Source: Deltaproteobacteria bacterium (GTDB taxonomy: Bacteria; Desulfobacterota; Binatia; HRBIN30; JACQVA1). Taken from it: a stretch of 64,000 nt of DNA. A program made the position numbers and the translations under genes. Location: contig JACOST010000028.1 of assembly GCA_016178705.1 (NCBI GenBank), positions 642,951-706,950 of the forward strand. The letters are read 5' to 3'. Shown here in pieces: positions 18,156 to 28,200 of the stretch. The stretch's first letter is position 1, and each line of letters begins with the position of its first letter. The notes under the pieces are model-generated. The model ran no database searches. It saw nothing but the letters and a program-made list of their open reading frames with translations, and was not told the origin of the DNA.

Positions 18156-19925
18156 ATGAGTGACCCCGCGAGTGAAGTGGGCACGCGCGCCGAGTTGATC
18201 GCGCTGTTCCTGCGATTCCACCGTGCATTGTCGGTCGCATGGGTTGTCTGCACGATCGTGGTCACTCTCGGCATCTGTATCTTCTCCGTGAAAGTTCTTG
18301 ATCCGGCGCAATGGAAAACGGTCTTGGATGTTCGCCACACGTCCAAGAGTGAGCCCGAATTGTACGGGGTCGCGTGGGTTCTCAGTGGCGCGGTGATGGT
18401 CTTACAGGCATGCACCATCGCCGCGCTGTCGGCGCGCCTCAATCGAATGCGCATCCTCCAATTCGTGTTTCGCGCGGTGGCGTTGGCTGGGTTTGGGCTC
18501 TGGCTGCTGCTGAGCGATTTGTGGGTTCTTTTCACCCTTGGAAACATGGACAATTTCAATAGCCCCATCACGTCTGATCTCGCATGGATTGTTTTCGCGG
18601 CGATCTATCTCGCGGGATGCTGGTGGTGGATGCGGATATCGTTCGCCTCGGCACTCCTGCGCCTCGGCCTGCTCAGCCTCGCGACTTTTGTTTTGGCTGC
18701 CGCCAATTGGGTTGGTCTGCAAGTTGCGCGGGCTGGGGGCATGGATGATCTGGCCATGCTGATGTTCGCCCTGCCGGTGGCGGGACCACTGCTCTATCTG
18801 ACCAGATCTTGGAAAACTGAAACGACGACGAACTTTCCCAAGACCAGCGACTTCAAGAGTGGCTCCTATCTCTCTTCCGCGCGCACGCTGTCGCTGCTGT
18901 TACTCGCCACCCTTGCGTTGGCCTCGAATCTGGCGCCGGCCTACCGAGCGCGGGAGACAATGCTCCGAACCGCGCGCGAAGTCTTCGCCAAGGAATACGT
19001 CGCCGAGGCGCTCCGAACCTGCGGGCCGCGCAGCGAACCCGCTAAAGCGGACGAGGGTGATTTGGGAAGTGCCGACTGTGCGGTTGAGAAAGGTAGGGTC
19101 ACGGTCTCGTTCGCGCGACCGCAGGGGTATGCCCGCTTTCTGTTCGCGGGGGGCTACCGTGTCGGAGTCTCCGCGACGGCCACATTCAATCTGAACGCAG
19201 AGCCGGAGTGGTCAACTCACTTTGAAAGAGATGCCGAGGAGGGCGAGCGACCATGGCACGACTTGGGAAGTCTCGACCTATGGCGGAAGGCTACCGTTCC
19301 GAAGGCCGACGCGAACGACGCTGGTCTCGAGCACGCATACAAGGAGCTCGCCCGGATCGCTCGTGAAGTTGAAGCAAAGTCAGCCGCGGAGGGTGAGACG
19401 ATCGACGGTCTCCGAACGCTCTATGAGGGTATCGAAGCGGAAGTGACGAAGAAGCGGGTGGAAGTCCCCACCCTTGGCATCGAGATGGAATCGCGTCTGG
19501 CGATGTGGATCATCTCCGGCGTTGCCATTGGTCTCCTGCTGCTCATGCGTAATCAACTGCGTTACGTCCTTCGCGACCGGACACTGGCGGACGAGGAACC
19601 TTGGCTGGTGCTGGATGGGGAGTCGGGGATCGAATGGTGCGGGTCGGGTGCGTGGCTGATGGGCCTGCTGTTGAGCCCGTGGATACTGCATACGCTGGTC
19701 GTCACGGTGCAAGCCAGCGAAACCGTCGCGCGCGGCGGATCGCCGTCCGCCACGCAACACATCGCCATTTGCATATTGCTGATCTCGACCACCCTCTGCG
19801 GCGCATGGCTTTCCGTGACCACGGTCGCAAAACTCTATCGGCTACGTGGGTTGCGAATGCGCTACCGCCGACAGCTCCCCACTGACCCAGGCCAAAGCTC
19901 CTTGGTCTCACCCGCCTCAGATTGA
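18156..19925 (+). CDS. Multi-pass membrane protein of unknown function
   Basis: A 589-residue protein I do not recognise. By eye it has a cluster of about six hydrophobic segments (residues 26-48, 68-92, 100-125, 140-160, 165-185, 195-212) and a seventh near 240-260. A charged soluble domain follows (about 262-440, with AREVFAKEYVAEALRTC and a helical AREVEAKSAAEGETIDGL). Two or three more membrane spans lie near 452-470, 500-520 and 535-560. It sits 18 bases after sucB and ends 3 bases before the histidine kinase, so the two may form a pair, perhaps sensor and kinase (inference). The DNA looks somewhat less GC-rich than sucAB. Confidence 0.75.
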   Translation: MSDPASEVGTRAELIALFLRFHRALSVAWVVCTIVVTLGICIFSVKVLDPAQWKTVLDVRHTSKSEPELYGVAWVLSGAVMVLQACTIAALSARLNRMRILQFVFRAVALAGFGLWLLLSDLWVLFTLGNMDNFNSPITSDLAWIVFAAIYLAGCWWWMRISFASALLRLGLLSLATFVLAAANWVGLQVARAGGMDDLAMLMFALPVAGPLLYLTRSWKTETTTNFPKTSDFKSGSYLSSARTLSLLLLATLALASNLAPAYRARETMLRTAREVFAKEYVAEALRTCGPRSEPAKADEGDLGSADCAVEKGRVTVSFARPQGYARFLFAGGYRVGVSATATFNLNAEPEWSTHFERDAEEGERPWHDLGSLDLWRKATVPKADANDAGLEHAYKELARIAREVEAKSAAEGETIDGLRTLYEGIEAEVTKKRVEVPTLGIEMESRLAMWIISGVAIGLLLLMRNQLRYVLRDRTLADEEPWLVLDGESGIEWCGSGAWLMGLLLSPWILHTLVVTVQASETVARGGSPSATQHIAICILLISTTLCGAWLSVTTVAKLYRLRGLRMRYRRQLPTDPGQSSLVSPASD

Positions 19926-19928
19926 CGC

Positions 19929-21653
19929 ATGAACCCGCTGCCGGTTGCTGGCGCCCATCCACCAGTTGCGGAATCCTTTGCCAAACAACGCAACGATCTC
20001 GTCGCTGCCAGTGCGCCGACGTTCGGGATCACCGTCTTTGCTGTCACCGCGCTGTATGCGCTGAGCCAGTGGATCATGCGGCCGGCGCAACTGCGCGGCG
20101 CGTTGACGTTGTATCTGCTGCAACTGGCGATTCCGCTGGTGAACGCCGGGCTGATGCGGACGCCCCTGCGGCGTCACGCGCAGATGGTCGTCCTCGATGC
20201 GGAACTCTCCTATACGGCGTGCCTCACCGCGCAGCTTCTCATTCCCGAAACCAACACCTCGGCCACGATCGTCTTTCTGTGTTTGAAGCTGATGGCCACT
20301 GCCCTCTTCTTTCCCTGGAGTGCGCGCCTCCAGTACGTGTCGGCGGGCGTGACCGTGGCACTCTACTGGACCTGCCTGCTCGTCACCGGTCGACCCTACG
20401 ACGAAGCGCCGCGCTCCCATCACTACGTCGCGATCGCCATCGCCGCGGTGCTGTCAGCCGCCGGGGCGACCCGCGCCGATCGTCTGCGCCGCGATTTGTT
20501 TCAGCACGATGCGGAACGCGAGGAGCTGCTCTCGCGTCTGCAGCTCATCCTCGATCACATGCCGATCGGGTGCATCATCAATGACGCCGAGTTTCGCTAT
20601 ACGTACTGGAACGCAGCGGCCGAACAGCTCTTTGGCTATCGGTTCGACGAAGTGCGCGGGAAACATCCCTTCGATGTCATTACCCCGAAATCCCAACATC
20701 AGGGTGTCCGTGAGGCGTTGCGCCGTATGGAAACTGAGCACGTCGTCGTCTCGGCGCGTTCGCAAAATGTCACCCGCGACGGCCGGCTCATCGTCTGCGA
20801 GTGGAATAGTGCGCCGCTCCGGCGTCGGGACGGAACCTTCGTCGGCTTGCTGTCAATGTGCCAAGACGTCACGGTCCGCCAGCGAGATGAAGAAGAGAAG
20901 CAAGTCCTGCTCGAAGAGTTGCGCGCCGCCAACCGTCTCAAGTCGGACTTTGTGGCCACCATGTCGCACGAGCTGCGGACGCCGCTCAATGTCATCCTCG
21001 GCTACCACGACCTGCTGCAAGAGCAGGCCTTCGGCGCACTCGGCGACGAGCAAGCCGCGGTGCTGCGCCGCATGCGACAGAGCGCCGTCGAGCTGCTGGA
21101 GCTGATCAACGCGACGTTGGATGTGAGTCGTTTGGAATCCGGTCGAGTCGAAGTGGAGAAGCATCGGCTGTCCGTCGGCGACGTGATCGCCCAAGTGAAC
21201 GCCGAGACGCGCGAGCTGCAGGACAAGCCGGGCGTGCACGTCGAGTGGCGCATCGACCCGGAGCTGCCGCCAGTTTATTCCGACGCGGCGAAACTCAAGA
21301 TCATCCTCAAGAACCTGGTGAGCAACGCCCTCAAGTTCACCGAAGCCGGCTCGGTTGTGGTGAGCGCGCACGAACGCGACGGCGGTGTGGAGATGCAAGT
21401 GACCGACACGGGGGTGGGCATCGCCGCGGAGGCGTTGCCGATCATCTTCGAGCCGTTTCGTCAGATCGGCGAATCGCCAACGCGCCAACATGGCGGGGTC
21501 GGGCTCGGCCTCTACATCGTCCGGCGCTTGGTCGACATGATCGGCGCGACGTTGGACGTGGAGAGTGAACCGGGGCGCGGCACCACGTTCCGCGTCTGGG
21601 TGCCGTCGGCGCTCGACGAGTCGGCGGTCATCGTCGACACGGCGCAGCAGTGA
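19929..21653 (+). CDS. PAS-domain membrane sensor histidine kinase
   Basis: A 574-residue kinase. Residues about 25-185 hold five or six hydrophobic segments acting as a membrane sensor. A PAS domain follows (about 205-320, with NDAEFRYTYWNAAAEQLFGY). The dimerisation/phosphoacceptor helix has MSHELRTPLNVILGY with the phosphorylated His347. The ATPase domain has the N-box KNLVSNALKFTEAG, G1 box DTGVGIA and G2 box GVGLGLYIVRR. No receiver domain or response regulator gene is adjacent, so its partner is elsewhere (orphan kinase). It follows the membrane protein by 3 bases and precedes lpdA by 67. Confidence 0.93.
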   Translation: MNPLPVAGAHPPVAESFAKQRNDLVAASAPTFGITVFAVTALYALSQWIMRPAQLRGALTLYLLQLAIPLVNAGLMRTPLRRHAQMVVLDAELSYTACLTAQLLIPETNTSATIVFLCLKLMATALFFPWSARLQYVSAGVTVALYWTCLLVTGRPYDEAPRSHHYVAIAIAAVLSAAGATRADRLRRDLFQHDAEREELLSRLQLILDHMPIGCIINDAEFRYTYWNAAAEQLFGYRFDEVRGKHPFDVITPKSQHQGVREALRRMETEHVVVSARSQNVTRDGRLIVCEWNSAPLRRRDGTFVGLLSMCQDVTVRQRDEEEKQVLLEELRAANRLKSDFVATMSHELRTPLNVILGYHDLLQEQAFGALGDEQAAVLRRMRQSAVELLELINATLDVSRLESGRVEVEKHRLSVGDVIAQVNAETRELQDKPGVHVEWRIDPELPPVYSDAAKLKIILKNLVSNALKFTEAGSVVVSAHERDGGVEMQVTDTGVGIAAEALPIIFEPFRQIGESPTRQHGGVGLGLYIVRRLVDMIGATLDVESEPGRGTTFRVWVPSALDESAVIVDTAQQ

Positions 21654-21720
21654 GCGCATTTCTCCCGCAAACTCTCCGCATCGGCTTGGCTCTCCGACGT
21701 GAAGCCGATAAGTGAACGGT

Positions 21721-23121
21721 ATGGCAGAGCAGGCTTTCGATCTTGTCGTCATCGGCTCCGGACCAGGCGGATACATCGCAGCGATCCGCGCCGCCCAGCT
21801 CGGTTTGCGCGTCGCCTGTGTCGAGAAGGACGCCGCGCTCGGCGGCACCTGCCTGAACGTCGGCTGCATTCCGAGCAAGGCGCTGCTCGATTCGAGTGAG
21901 CACTTCGCGCAAGCCCAAGACGGCCTCGCCGTTCACGGCGTGAAGGTCGGACCCGTCAGCCTCGATCTGCCGGCGATGCTGGCGCGCAAAGACAAGATCG
22001 TGAAGACGCTGACCACCGGCATCGCCGGACTCTTTCGCAAGAACAAGGTCGAACGGGTGCAAGGCCTCGGCCGCATCGTGAACGCATCCACCATCGAAGT
22101 CCGCGGCGAGAGCGGTACGCGCACGCTCTCCACCAAGCGCATCCTCATCGCCACCGGTAGTGAGCCGATCGATTTGAAAGATCTGCCGTTCGACGGCCAG
22201 CGCATCATCAGCTCGACCGAGGCATTGCGTTTGCCTGCGGTGCCGCAGCGCATGCTGGTGGTCGGCGGCGGCGCGATCGGGCTCGAACTCGGTTCGGTGT
22301 GGAGCCGCCTCGGCAGCGAAGTCGTGGTCGCCGAGTTCATGGATCGCATCGTCCCCGGCACGGATGTGCAGATGGGGCGCGAGCTGCAGAAGGCGCTGAC
22401 CAAGCAAGGCCTGAAGTTTCATCTGCGCACGTCGGCAAAGTCCGCGAGCATCAAGCAGAGCAAGGTCTTCGTGACGCTCGATAGCGAAGGCACAGCGAGC
22501 GAGGAAGTGGTCGACGTCGTCTTGGTCGCCGTCGGCCGCCGCCCCCACGACCAGGGACTCGGAGCGCGCGAAGCGGGCGTGGCGTACGACGAGCGCGGCC
22601 GCATCAACGTCGATCGCGCGTACGCCACCAGCGTGCCCGGCATCTATGCGATCGGCGACGTGATCGCGGGGCCGATGTTGGCGCACAAGGCGGAAGAGGA
22701 AGGCGTCGCCGCAGTCGAGCAGATGGCCGGTGTCGCCGGCCACGTGAACTACGACGCGATCCCCAACGTCGTCTACACCTGGCCCGAGTTGGCCAGTGTC
22801 GGTCTCTCCGAAGAGGAAGCTAGTAACCGCGGCCTCGTCGTAAAGATCGGCAGCTTTCCGTTCATCGCCAATGCCCGCGCCCGCTGCCTGAACGAAACCG
22901 AGGGACTGGTGAAGATGCTCGCTGATGCCAAGACCGACCGCATCGTCGGCGTCCACATCCTCGGCCCGCGCGCGTCCGACCTCATCGCCGAGGCCGCGCT
23001 GGCGATGGAGTTCGGCGCCAGCGCCGAAGACATCGCCCGCTCCGTCCACGCGCATCCGACGTTAGCCGAAGCCTTCAAAGAAGCCGCGCTCGCCGTCGAC
23101 AAGCGGGCGCTGAACATTTGA
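21721..23121 (+). CDS. lpdA: Dihydrolipoyl dehydrogenase (E3)
   Basis: A 466-residue flavoprotein that reoxidises dihydrolipoamide on E2 and reduces NAD+. The FAD site is VVIGSGPGGYIAAIRAAQLG, the redox disulfide is Cys44/Cys49 in GGTCLNVGCIPSK, the NAD site is LVVGGGAIGLELGSVWSRLG, and the C-terminal active-site pair is in HAHPTLAEA. I start at the ATG at 21721; an in-frame GTG at 21712 is possible. It completes the sucA-sucB-E3 set even though two genes separate it from sucB. It converges with the reductase gene at 23212, with a hairpin-forming repeat between. Confidence 0.95.
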   Translation: MAEQAFDLVVIGSGPGGYIAAIRAAQLGLRVACVEKDAALGGTCLNVGCIPSKALLDSSEHFAQAQDGLAVHGVKVGPVSLDLPAMLARKDKIVKTLTTGIAGLFRKNKVERVQGLGRIVNASTIEVRGESGTRTLSTKRILIATGSEPIDLKDLPFDGQRIISSTEALRLPAVPQRMLVVGGGAIGLELGSVWSRLGSEVVVAEFMDRIVPGTDVQMGRELQKALTKQGLKFHLRTSAKSASIKQSKVFVTLDSEGTASEEVVDVVLVAVGRRPHDQGLGAREAGVAYDERGRINVDRAYATSVPGIYAIGDVIAGPMLAHKAEEEGVAAVEQMAGVAGHVNYDAIPNVVYTWPELASVGLSEEEASNRGLVVKIGSFPFIANARARCLNETEGLVKMLADAKTDRIVGVHILGPRASDLIAEAALAMEFGASAEDIARSVHAHPTLAEAFKEAALAVDKRALNI

Positions 23122-23127
23122 AATCGT

Positions 23128-23207
23128 AAGGCGTGAGACGTGAAGCGTGAGACGTGAGGAGCCAGGCCTTTCCGATCCCCTCACGCCTCACGTCTCACCC
23201 CTCACGT
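23128..23207. repeat. GTGAGACGTGAGG-type inverted repeat between convergent genes
   Basis: The left arm (about 23130-23159) consists of short direct copies of a CGTGAGA/CGTGAAG heptamer-like unit. The right arm (about 23177-23206) carries the complementary CTCACG units. The two arms can pair around a ~17-base loop. It lies exactly between the stop codons of the convergent lpdA and the ketopantoate reductase gene. It may act as a two-way terminator, although no T-run follows either arm. A related CACGAA/CACGCC-rich stretch occurs at 24334-24399. Confidence 0.55.
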
Positions 23208-23211
23208 TATT

Positions 23212-24333
23212 TCACGCCGGCGGCGCGGCTTCGATTGGGATACCGTCGCCGCGCAGGGGCGAGCGCGGCTTGTTGACCGGACCGATATCGTTGCGGCTGT
23301 CGCGGTAGAGTTGGCGCAAGAGATCGAGGCTTGGACGCGCAGCGCCGCGGGCGATGGCGTGGATGAGCGTGCGCACGCGCGCGTTGATGGGCGTCGGAAT
23401 GCCGAGCTGCAAGCCGCGCGTGACCACCTCGCCGTTGAGAAAATCGACCGCCGGCTCGCGGCCGCGCTCGATCGCAGCCAACATCGACGAACGCAAGCGG
23501 CGAAACTTGGCGCCGACGGCGAGCAGCAGCGCATGCTTCGTCATCAGCGACGGCGAACCGGGTCCGACGAGATCCGCTGATGTGAGCGCAATCCAATCGA
23601 GGTCGATCGTGCCCGCCACTTTCTCCAACCGCACGCGGGATGCGCGCGCGACGGCGACGGCTTCGGTCATCACTTCCAATCCCAGCCGGCGCGCAAAGCG
23701 ATAGCGCAGCAACGCGCCAAGACGATCGCCGCCGATGGTGCCGAGCGAGCTGATGGCGCAGTTGATCGCCAGCTTGCTCCAGCGGCTGCCGGCGAGGTTG
23801 TCGGTGATCGTTACCGGACCGATCGGAGTGAGCACACGGCTCAACTCAGTCAGCCGCTCGTCGCGCGTGTCGCCGTCGAGTCGCCCGACGACGAAGCCGC
23901 CCGCCGAGGTACGTTCACACACTCCGGGCGCGACCATCGATGCGCCCCAGGCGACGATCGCGCCGAGCGTACGATCGCCGCCGGCGATTTCCGCCACGCG
24001 GTGCTCACATAGACCGTTCTGGAAACACACCATCGCGCCGGTGGCGGCCAGATGCGGCAGCGCCGCGCGCGCCGCGTCTTCCACCTGCCCCGGTTGCGTC
24101 GCCAGCAGCACCAAATCGAAGTGGCCGGGATTCGCGGGGATCGTCACGTGCGCCAGCGCCGCGGCGTGGCGGTGTGTTTCGCCGTCGATCACTTCGAAGC
24201 CGCGCGCAGTAATCGCCGCCGCGATCGCCTCGTTGTGCGTGACCGCGACCAACTCGCAATCGCCTTCACTCAGCGAGGCGCCGAGAATGCCGCCAACGCC
24301 GCCACATCCCATCAACAAGATCCGCAGTTTCAT
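23212..24333 (-). CDS. Ketopantoate reductase family protein (2-dehydropantoate 2-reductase)
   Basis: A 373-residue NADPH-dependent oxidoreductase of the ApbA/PanE family, which reduces 2-dehydropantoate to pantoate for coenzyme A synthesis. The Rossmann motif MGCGGVGGILGA is at the N-terminus. The ATQPGQVEDA and CFQNGLCEHRV segments are family features, and the C-terminal helical domain has NLAGSRWSKLAINCAISSLGTIGG with the catalytic Lys region. At 373 residues it is longer than classical PanE (about 300); the extra C-terminus is Pro/Arg-rich. Other family members act on different 2-oxo acids, so the pantothenate role is likely but not certain. Confidence 0.82.
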   Translation of the reverse strand: MKLRILLMGCGGVGGILGASLSEGDCELVAVTHNEAIAAAITARGFEVIDGETHRHAAALAHVTIPANPGHFDLVLLATQPGQVEDAARAALPHLAATGAMVCFQNGLCEHRVAEIAGGDRTLGAIVAWGASMVAPGVCERTSAGGFVVGRLDGDTRDERLTELSRVLTPIGPVTITDNLAGSRWSKLAINCAISSLGTIGGDRLGALLRYRFARRLGLEVMTEAVAVARASRVRLEKVAGTIDLDWIALTSADLVGPGSPSLMTKHALLLAVGAKFRRLRSSMLAAIERGREPAVDFLNGEVVTRGLQLGIPTPINARVRTLIHAIARGAARPSLDLLRQLYRDSRNDIGPVNKPRSPLRGDGIPIEAAPPA

Positions 24334-24399
24334 CGCCCCTCACCAACACGAACCACGAACACGAGCCACGATCACGAGTCCCGACTCACGAATCACGCC
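24334..24399. repeat. CACGA-rich short tandem repeat
   Basis: The gap between two same-strand genes consists largely of degenerate 7-8 base units (CACGAAC, CACGAGC, CACGATC, CACGCCT). It resembles the unit in the repeat at 23128-23207 read on the other strand. No promoter or hairpin is obvious. It looks like a microsatellite-type expansion or part of a dispersed family. Confidence 0.4.
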
Positions 24400-25050
24400 T
24401 CACGACTTGAACGGCTGATTACCAAACCGATCGAGATGCACAACCTCGCCGACCGGGCGCCGGGTCGTCGGCCCGTACTTTCCCTTCGGCCAACCGAGCG
24501 GGATGACCGCGCACGGCGCAACGCTCCACGGCAAACCTAATGCGCGACGCGCCAGCCACGTACTCCACAGCGGCATGGTGATCAGCGCCGCACCGAGTCC
24601 AGCCGCGCGCGCCGCCAGTAACAGGTTCTGCACCGACGGATAGATCGAACCGTAGTACGAGGTGGCGACGATCGGCGGAAACGGCAGACGCATTCCACGC
24701 AAGCAGGCAACAACGAGAACCGGAATCTCTTCGAAGTGATCGGTTTGCCACTGTACGGCATCGAGGATCTTGCCCATCTTCGGATCATTGCGAGCGACGC
24801 GGCGGCCGATGCTGCCGTAGATCCGCCACGGCATCCGTGTCAGCGAAGCGAGCCGCGCTTTCACCGCGCGGTCACGCACGACGATGAACTCCCAGTTCTG
24901 CTGATTGCTTCCGCTCGGCGCATTGAGCGCCAGCTCGATCAAATGCAGCACCAACGCATCGTCCACCGCATCCGGCTTGAGCCGCCGAATCGCCCGCTGC
25001 GTCCGCATCGCTTCTTCGATCGGCATGGTGAGATTGATTGGGTCAGACAT
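24400..25050 (-). CDS. Nitroreductase family protein
   Basis: A 216-residue FMN-dependent oxidoreductase that reduces nitro compounds, quinones or similar acceptors with NAD(P)H. The N-terminal QRAIRRLKPDAV is the phosphate-binding Arg motif. LNAPSGSNQQNWEFIVVRD and VQNLLLAARAAGLGAALITMP are standard nitroreductase segments, and the C-terminus has VIPLGWPKGKYGPTTRRPV. The physiological substrate is unknown. It may be co-transcribed with the ketopantoate reductase gene downstream. It diverges from the large NTPase at 25218, and the 167 bases between should contain both promoters. Confidence 0.9.
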   Translation of the reverse strand: MSDPINLTMPIEEAMRTQRAIRRLKPDAVDDALVLHLIELALNAPSGSNQQNWEFIVVRDRAVKARLASLTRMPWRIYGSIGRRVARNDPKMGKILDAVQWQTDHFEEIPVLVVACLRGMRLPFPPIVATSYYGSIYPSVQNLLLAARAAGLGAALITMPLWSTWLARRALGLPWSVAPCAVIPLGWPKGKYGPTTRRPVGEVVHLDRFGNQPFKS

Positions 25051-25217
25051 GCGCGGAGGTTACATCATTGCTAACCGGTCCGGTCAACGCATTCCGTTCA
25101 TGGCCAAGGTCATGCACGGTGCTGCCGATGAAACGCAACCTCGACTCCGATGTGAGCTGGCGGGCGTCGGAATAGCTAGTTGGTTCAGCTCTTGCCGTCG
25201 GTCACAAAATCACGGAG

Positions 25218-28200
25218 ATGTCTATCAGCATGGCGAATGGCGGAATTCCGGATTTCGTAGAGCTCGATCGTACGTTCCGGCCTCTACATCCTGCAACCAA
25301 TCCGGAAGAGGCCGCTGCGTCAAGCTACACCCGCACTCTGCCTGGGCTCCAGCCCGCAATCGGCTGGGCTGACCTTCTGAAGAGGCGACTCGTCGTAGTC
25401 CTGGGGGAACCCGGCAGTGGCAAGAGTTGGGAGTTTAAGCATCGCGCCACTCTCGAGGGGCAGCGCGCGTTTTATGTCCGACTCGACGCCCTGACCAATG
25501 AATGCCTGGAGCCAGTTTTGGGTTTCTCAGAATACGGACGGTTCCGCGACTGGCTCGGTAGTCGGTACGAAGCGATGTTCTTCCTGGACTCAGTGGATGA
25601 GGCGAAGCTGCGAAGCTCTGCGGACTTCTACCGCGCTCTCGACAGGTTTCGGCATGAAATTGGCACGGCCAACTTGACGCGCGCGAAAATCTTCATCAGC
25701 TCTCGCATAAGTCAGTGGGAACCTGAGAGCGACGCCCATGAGGTGCTGATTCAATTTGGGCAGCGACAGCGCTCGAAGGACATTGGATCAGGACAGATCG
25801 CCGGCGGCGGGACGGATGCGGAACCCATCTATGTCGTTCACCTTCAACCGCTCGATCAACGGCAGGTCGAGGTTTTCGCCACCGCGCGTGAGGTGGCCGA
25901 TGTGGCTGCATTCATAGCCGCGCTCAACACCGCGCACGCCTGGGAATTCGCACGAAGGCCAATCGATGTAATGGATCTCGTCCGGTTCTGGCTTGAGCGC
26001 GGTCGGCTGGGCTCGCTGACCGAACTCATCGAATCCGGTGCCGAGCGAAGTCTTCGCGAGACGCGAAGAGGCGATCCCCTCTCGCCCAAGAAGGCGCGCG
26101 AAGGGGCACAGGCGCTCGCCGCTGCAACGATACTGTGCCAGCAGTTGGATTTCAGAGTGCCCGATGATGCGTTTATTGGATCACCAGCATTGGACGCGCT
26201 CTCGTGTTTGCCCGACGAATGGCGACCGGAGGAAGTTCGTGCGCTGCTCGAGCGGGCGATATTCGATGGCGCCAGCTACGGCCGCATTCGGTTCCACCAC
26301 CGTCGCGTGGGCGAGTACCTTGCTGCCAAATGGCTAGAAGCGCGCATTCGAGATGGTTGCCCGATCAGCACACTCGAAGCGCTGATTTTCGATCGACGTA
26401 ACCGGAGACGAGTGCTGCGCCCGACCCTGGCACCAGTCGCAGCGTGGTTGTGTTGCGGCAACGAGCGATGGAACGCAGATCTCCGGGGATGGATGCTCGA
26501 AGCGGCACCGGAGATCCATCTGCAATACGGCGATCCGAGCTGTCTGCCTCTGGAATACAAACGGAGCCTGATCCACAGACTGGTGAGTAACTTCGCGGGC
26601 CGAAACCGCGTGTGGGTCCATTCAGATCCGGAGTGCCTTAGTCGCTTGGCGGATCCCGGCCTTGCACCAGATGTCTCGGCGATCATCGCAGACCGTGCCG
26701 CTCCGATCGACATCCGGTCCCGGATGCTGCAGCTTGCCCGGCATGGACGGCTCCGTGACTGCTTGAGTACCGCGCTCGACATAGTCGCTTCTAGCGAAGA
26801 GCCGGGTGAACTCAAGTCGTATGCGGCGGCTGCAATCCGCGACATCGGCGACCTTGCTACCCACGAGCGCCTTGCGAACATCGCCGCCGGTCTCACGCAG
26901 ATTTCGAATTCTCTGTGCGGGACAATTTGCGAAGCTCTGTACCCCTCCACTATCAATGCTCGGGAGCTTGTCGCGCTCCTTCGCAAGACAAGTCCCGTCC
27001 CACAGCTCAGCGTCGACCTGCCCTACTTCCTAGGCGCGCAGCTCAAATCGGAGTTGAGGCCGGAACACGGCGGCGCGTTACTTGCCGAGTTGGTCGAGCT
27101 TGTGCGGACGCCTCCGCATTTGTCGCTTCACCGGAGGAGTGCGCGTGTGTCACAACAGTTCTCCTGGGTAGTGCAGATGCTGCCCACTGTGCTCACGGTT
27201 CTCCTGACCAAGGCCTCCCTGACGCAGCAGGAAGCCGAAGCCGCCGCGGCGTCGATCCAGCTCCTCGGTACTCTCCGTCATCATCACGAAGCCGTTGGCT
27301 ATGAGAAGCTTCCAGACCTCAACGCTTTTACGAGGCGGCATCCGTTAGTCAGGAGGCTCTACTTTTGGTTTGAGGTCGAAAGCTGGCGAGAGGAGAACGA
27401 GGGCGAGCCATTCTACCTCCTCCAGGTGTTTGGCCATGGAGAGATTGTGCAACCCTGCATCGAAGATCTTGATTGGCTTTTGATCGACATCAACCAGCGC
27501 CCAACGGCGCGCGACCGTGGATTGGCACTCCGCCTGGCGACAGACCTATGGAACAACTCTGGTCGGCGCTGGAGAGAGCGCCGCCACATCGTCGACGCGG
27601 TCAGGAACACACCTCCTCTGTTGGCGATTTTCCGGCAGCTCGCAGCACGCGAGCGTTGGCCGCACTTCAAACGGATCTGGTACCAGTACGTTACTGTCAA
27701 GCTTGCGAGCAAATGGTGGTGGGAGCGGCGCCTGTACGAGATGAAACGTCGCTGGCGAGAAATCCGAGCACAATGCAATCTACTGCTTCACATCAGAGCC
27801 CTCCGCTCTGGCGTGGAGACCGGGTGGCTCGCCCAATTGGTGTTCGAAGCACCCGAACGGGGCGGCGAGAACCACCTTACGCCGAAATCCCGGAACCGAA
27901 TGCGCCAGAAGCGCCGGCGATTGATTACATGGGCAACAAGAGAGGGGTGCAAACGTGTGTGGCGCCGGTTCGTGCCGCCGTTGCCTCACGAGAAGCAAAA
28001 CCCGGGAGCGATCGACAACCGACTCATAGCCGGCTTGGCCGGTCTGCAAGCCTCATTGGCCGACGGCCAGCTTGACTTCTCAAACCTGCCGGGACAGGAG
28101 GCGGAGCTGGCTGTCCGCTACGCCGTCAACGAAATCAACGGCTTTCCTCCGTGGTTCGGCGATCTCGTCGCACGCCGCCCCGATGCAGTCCACCGCGTCC

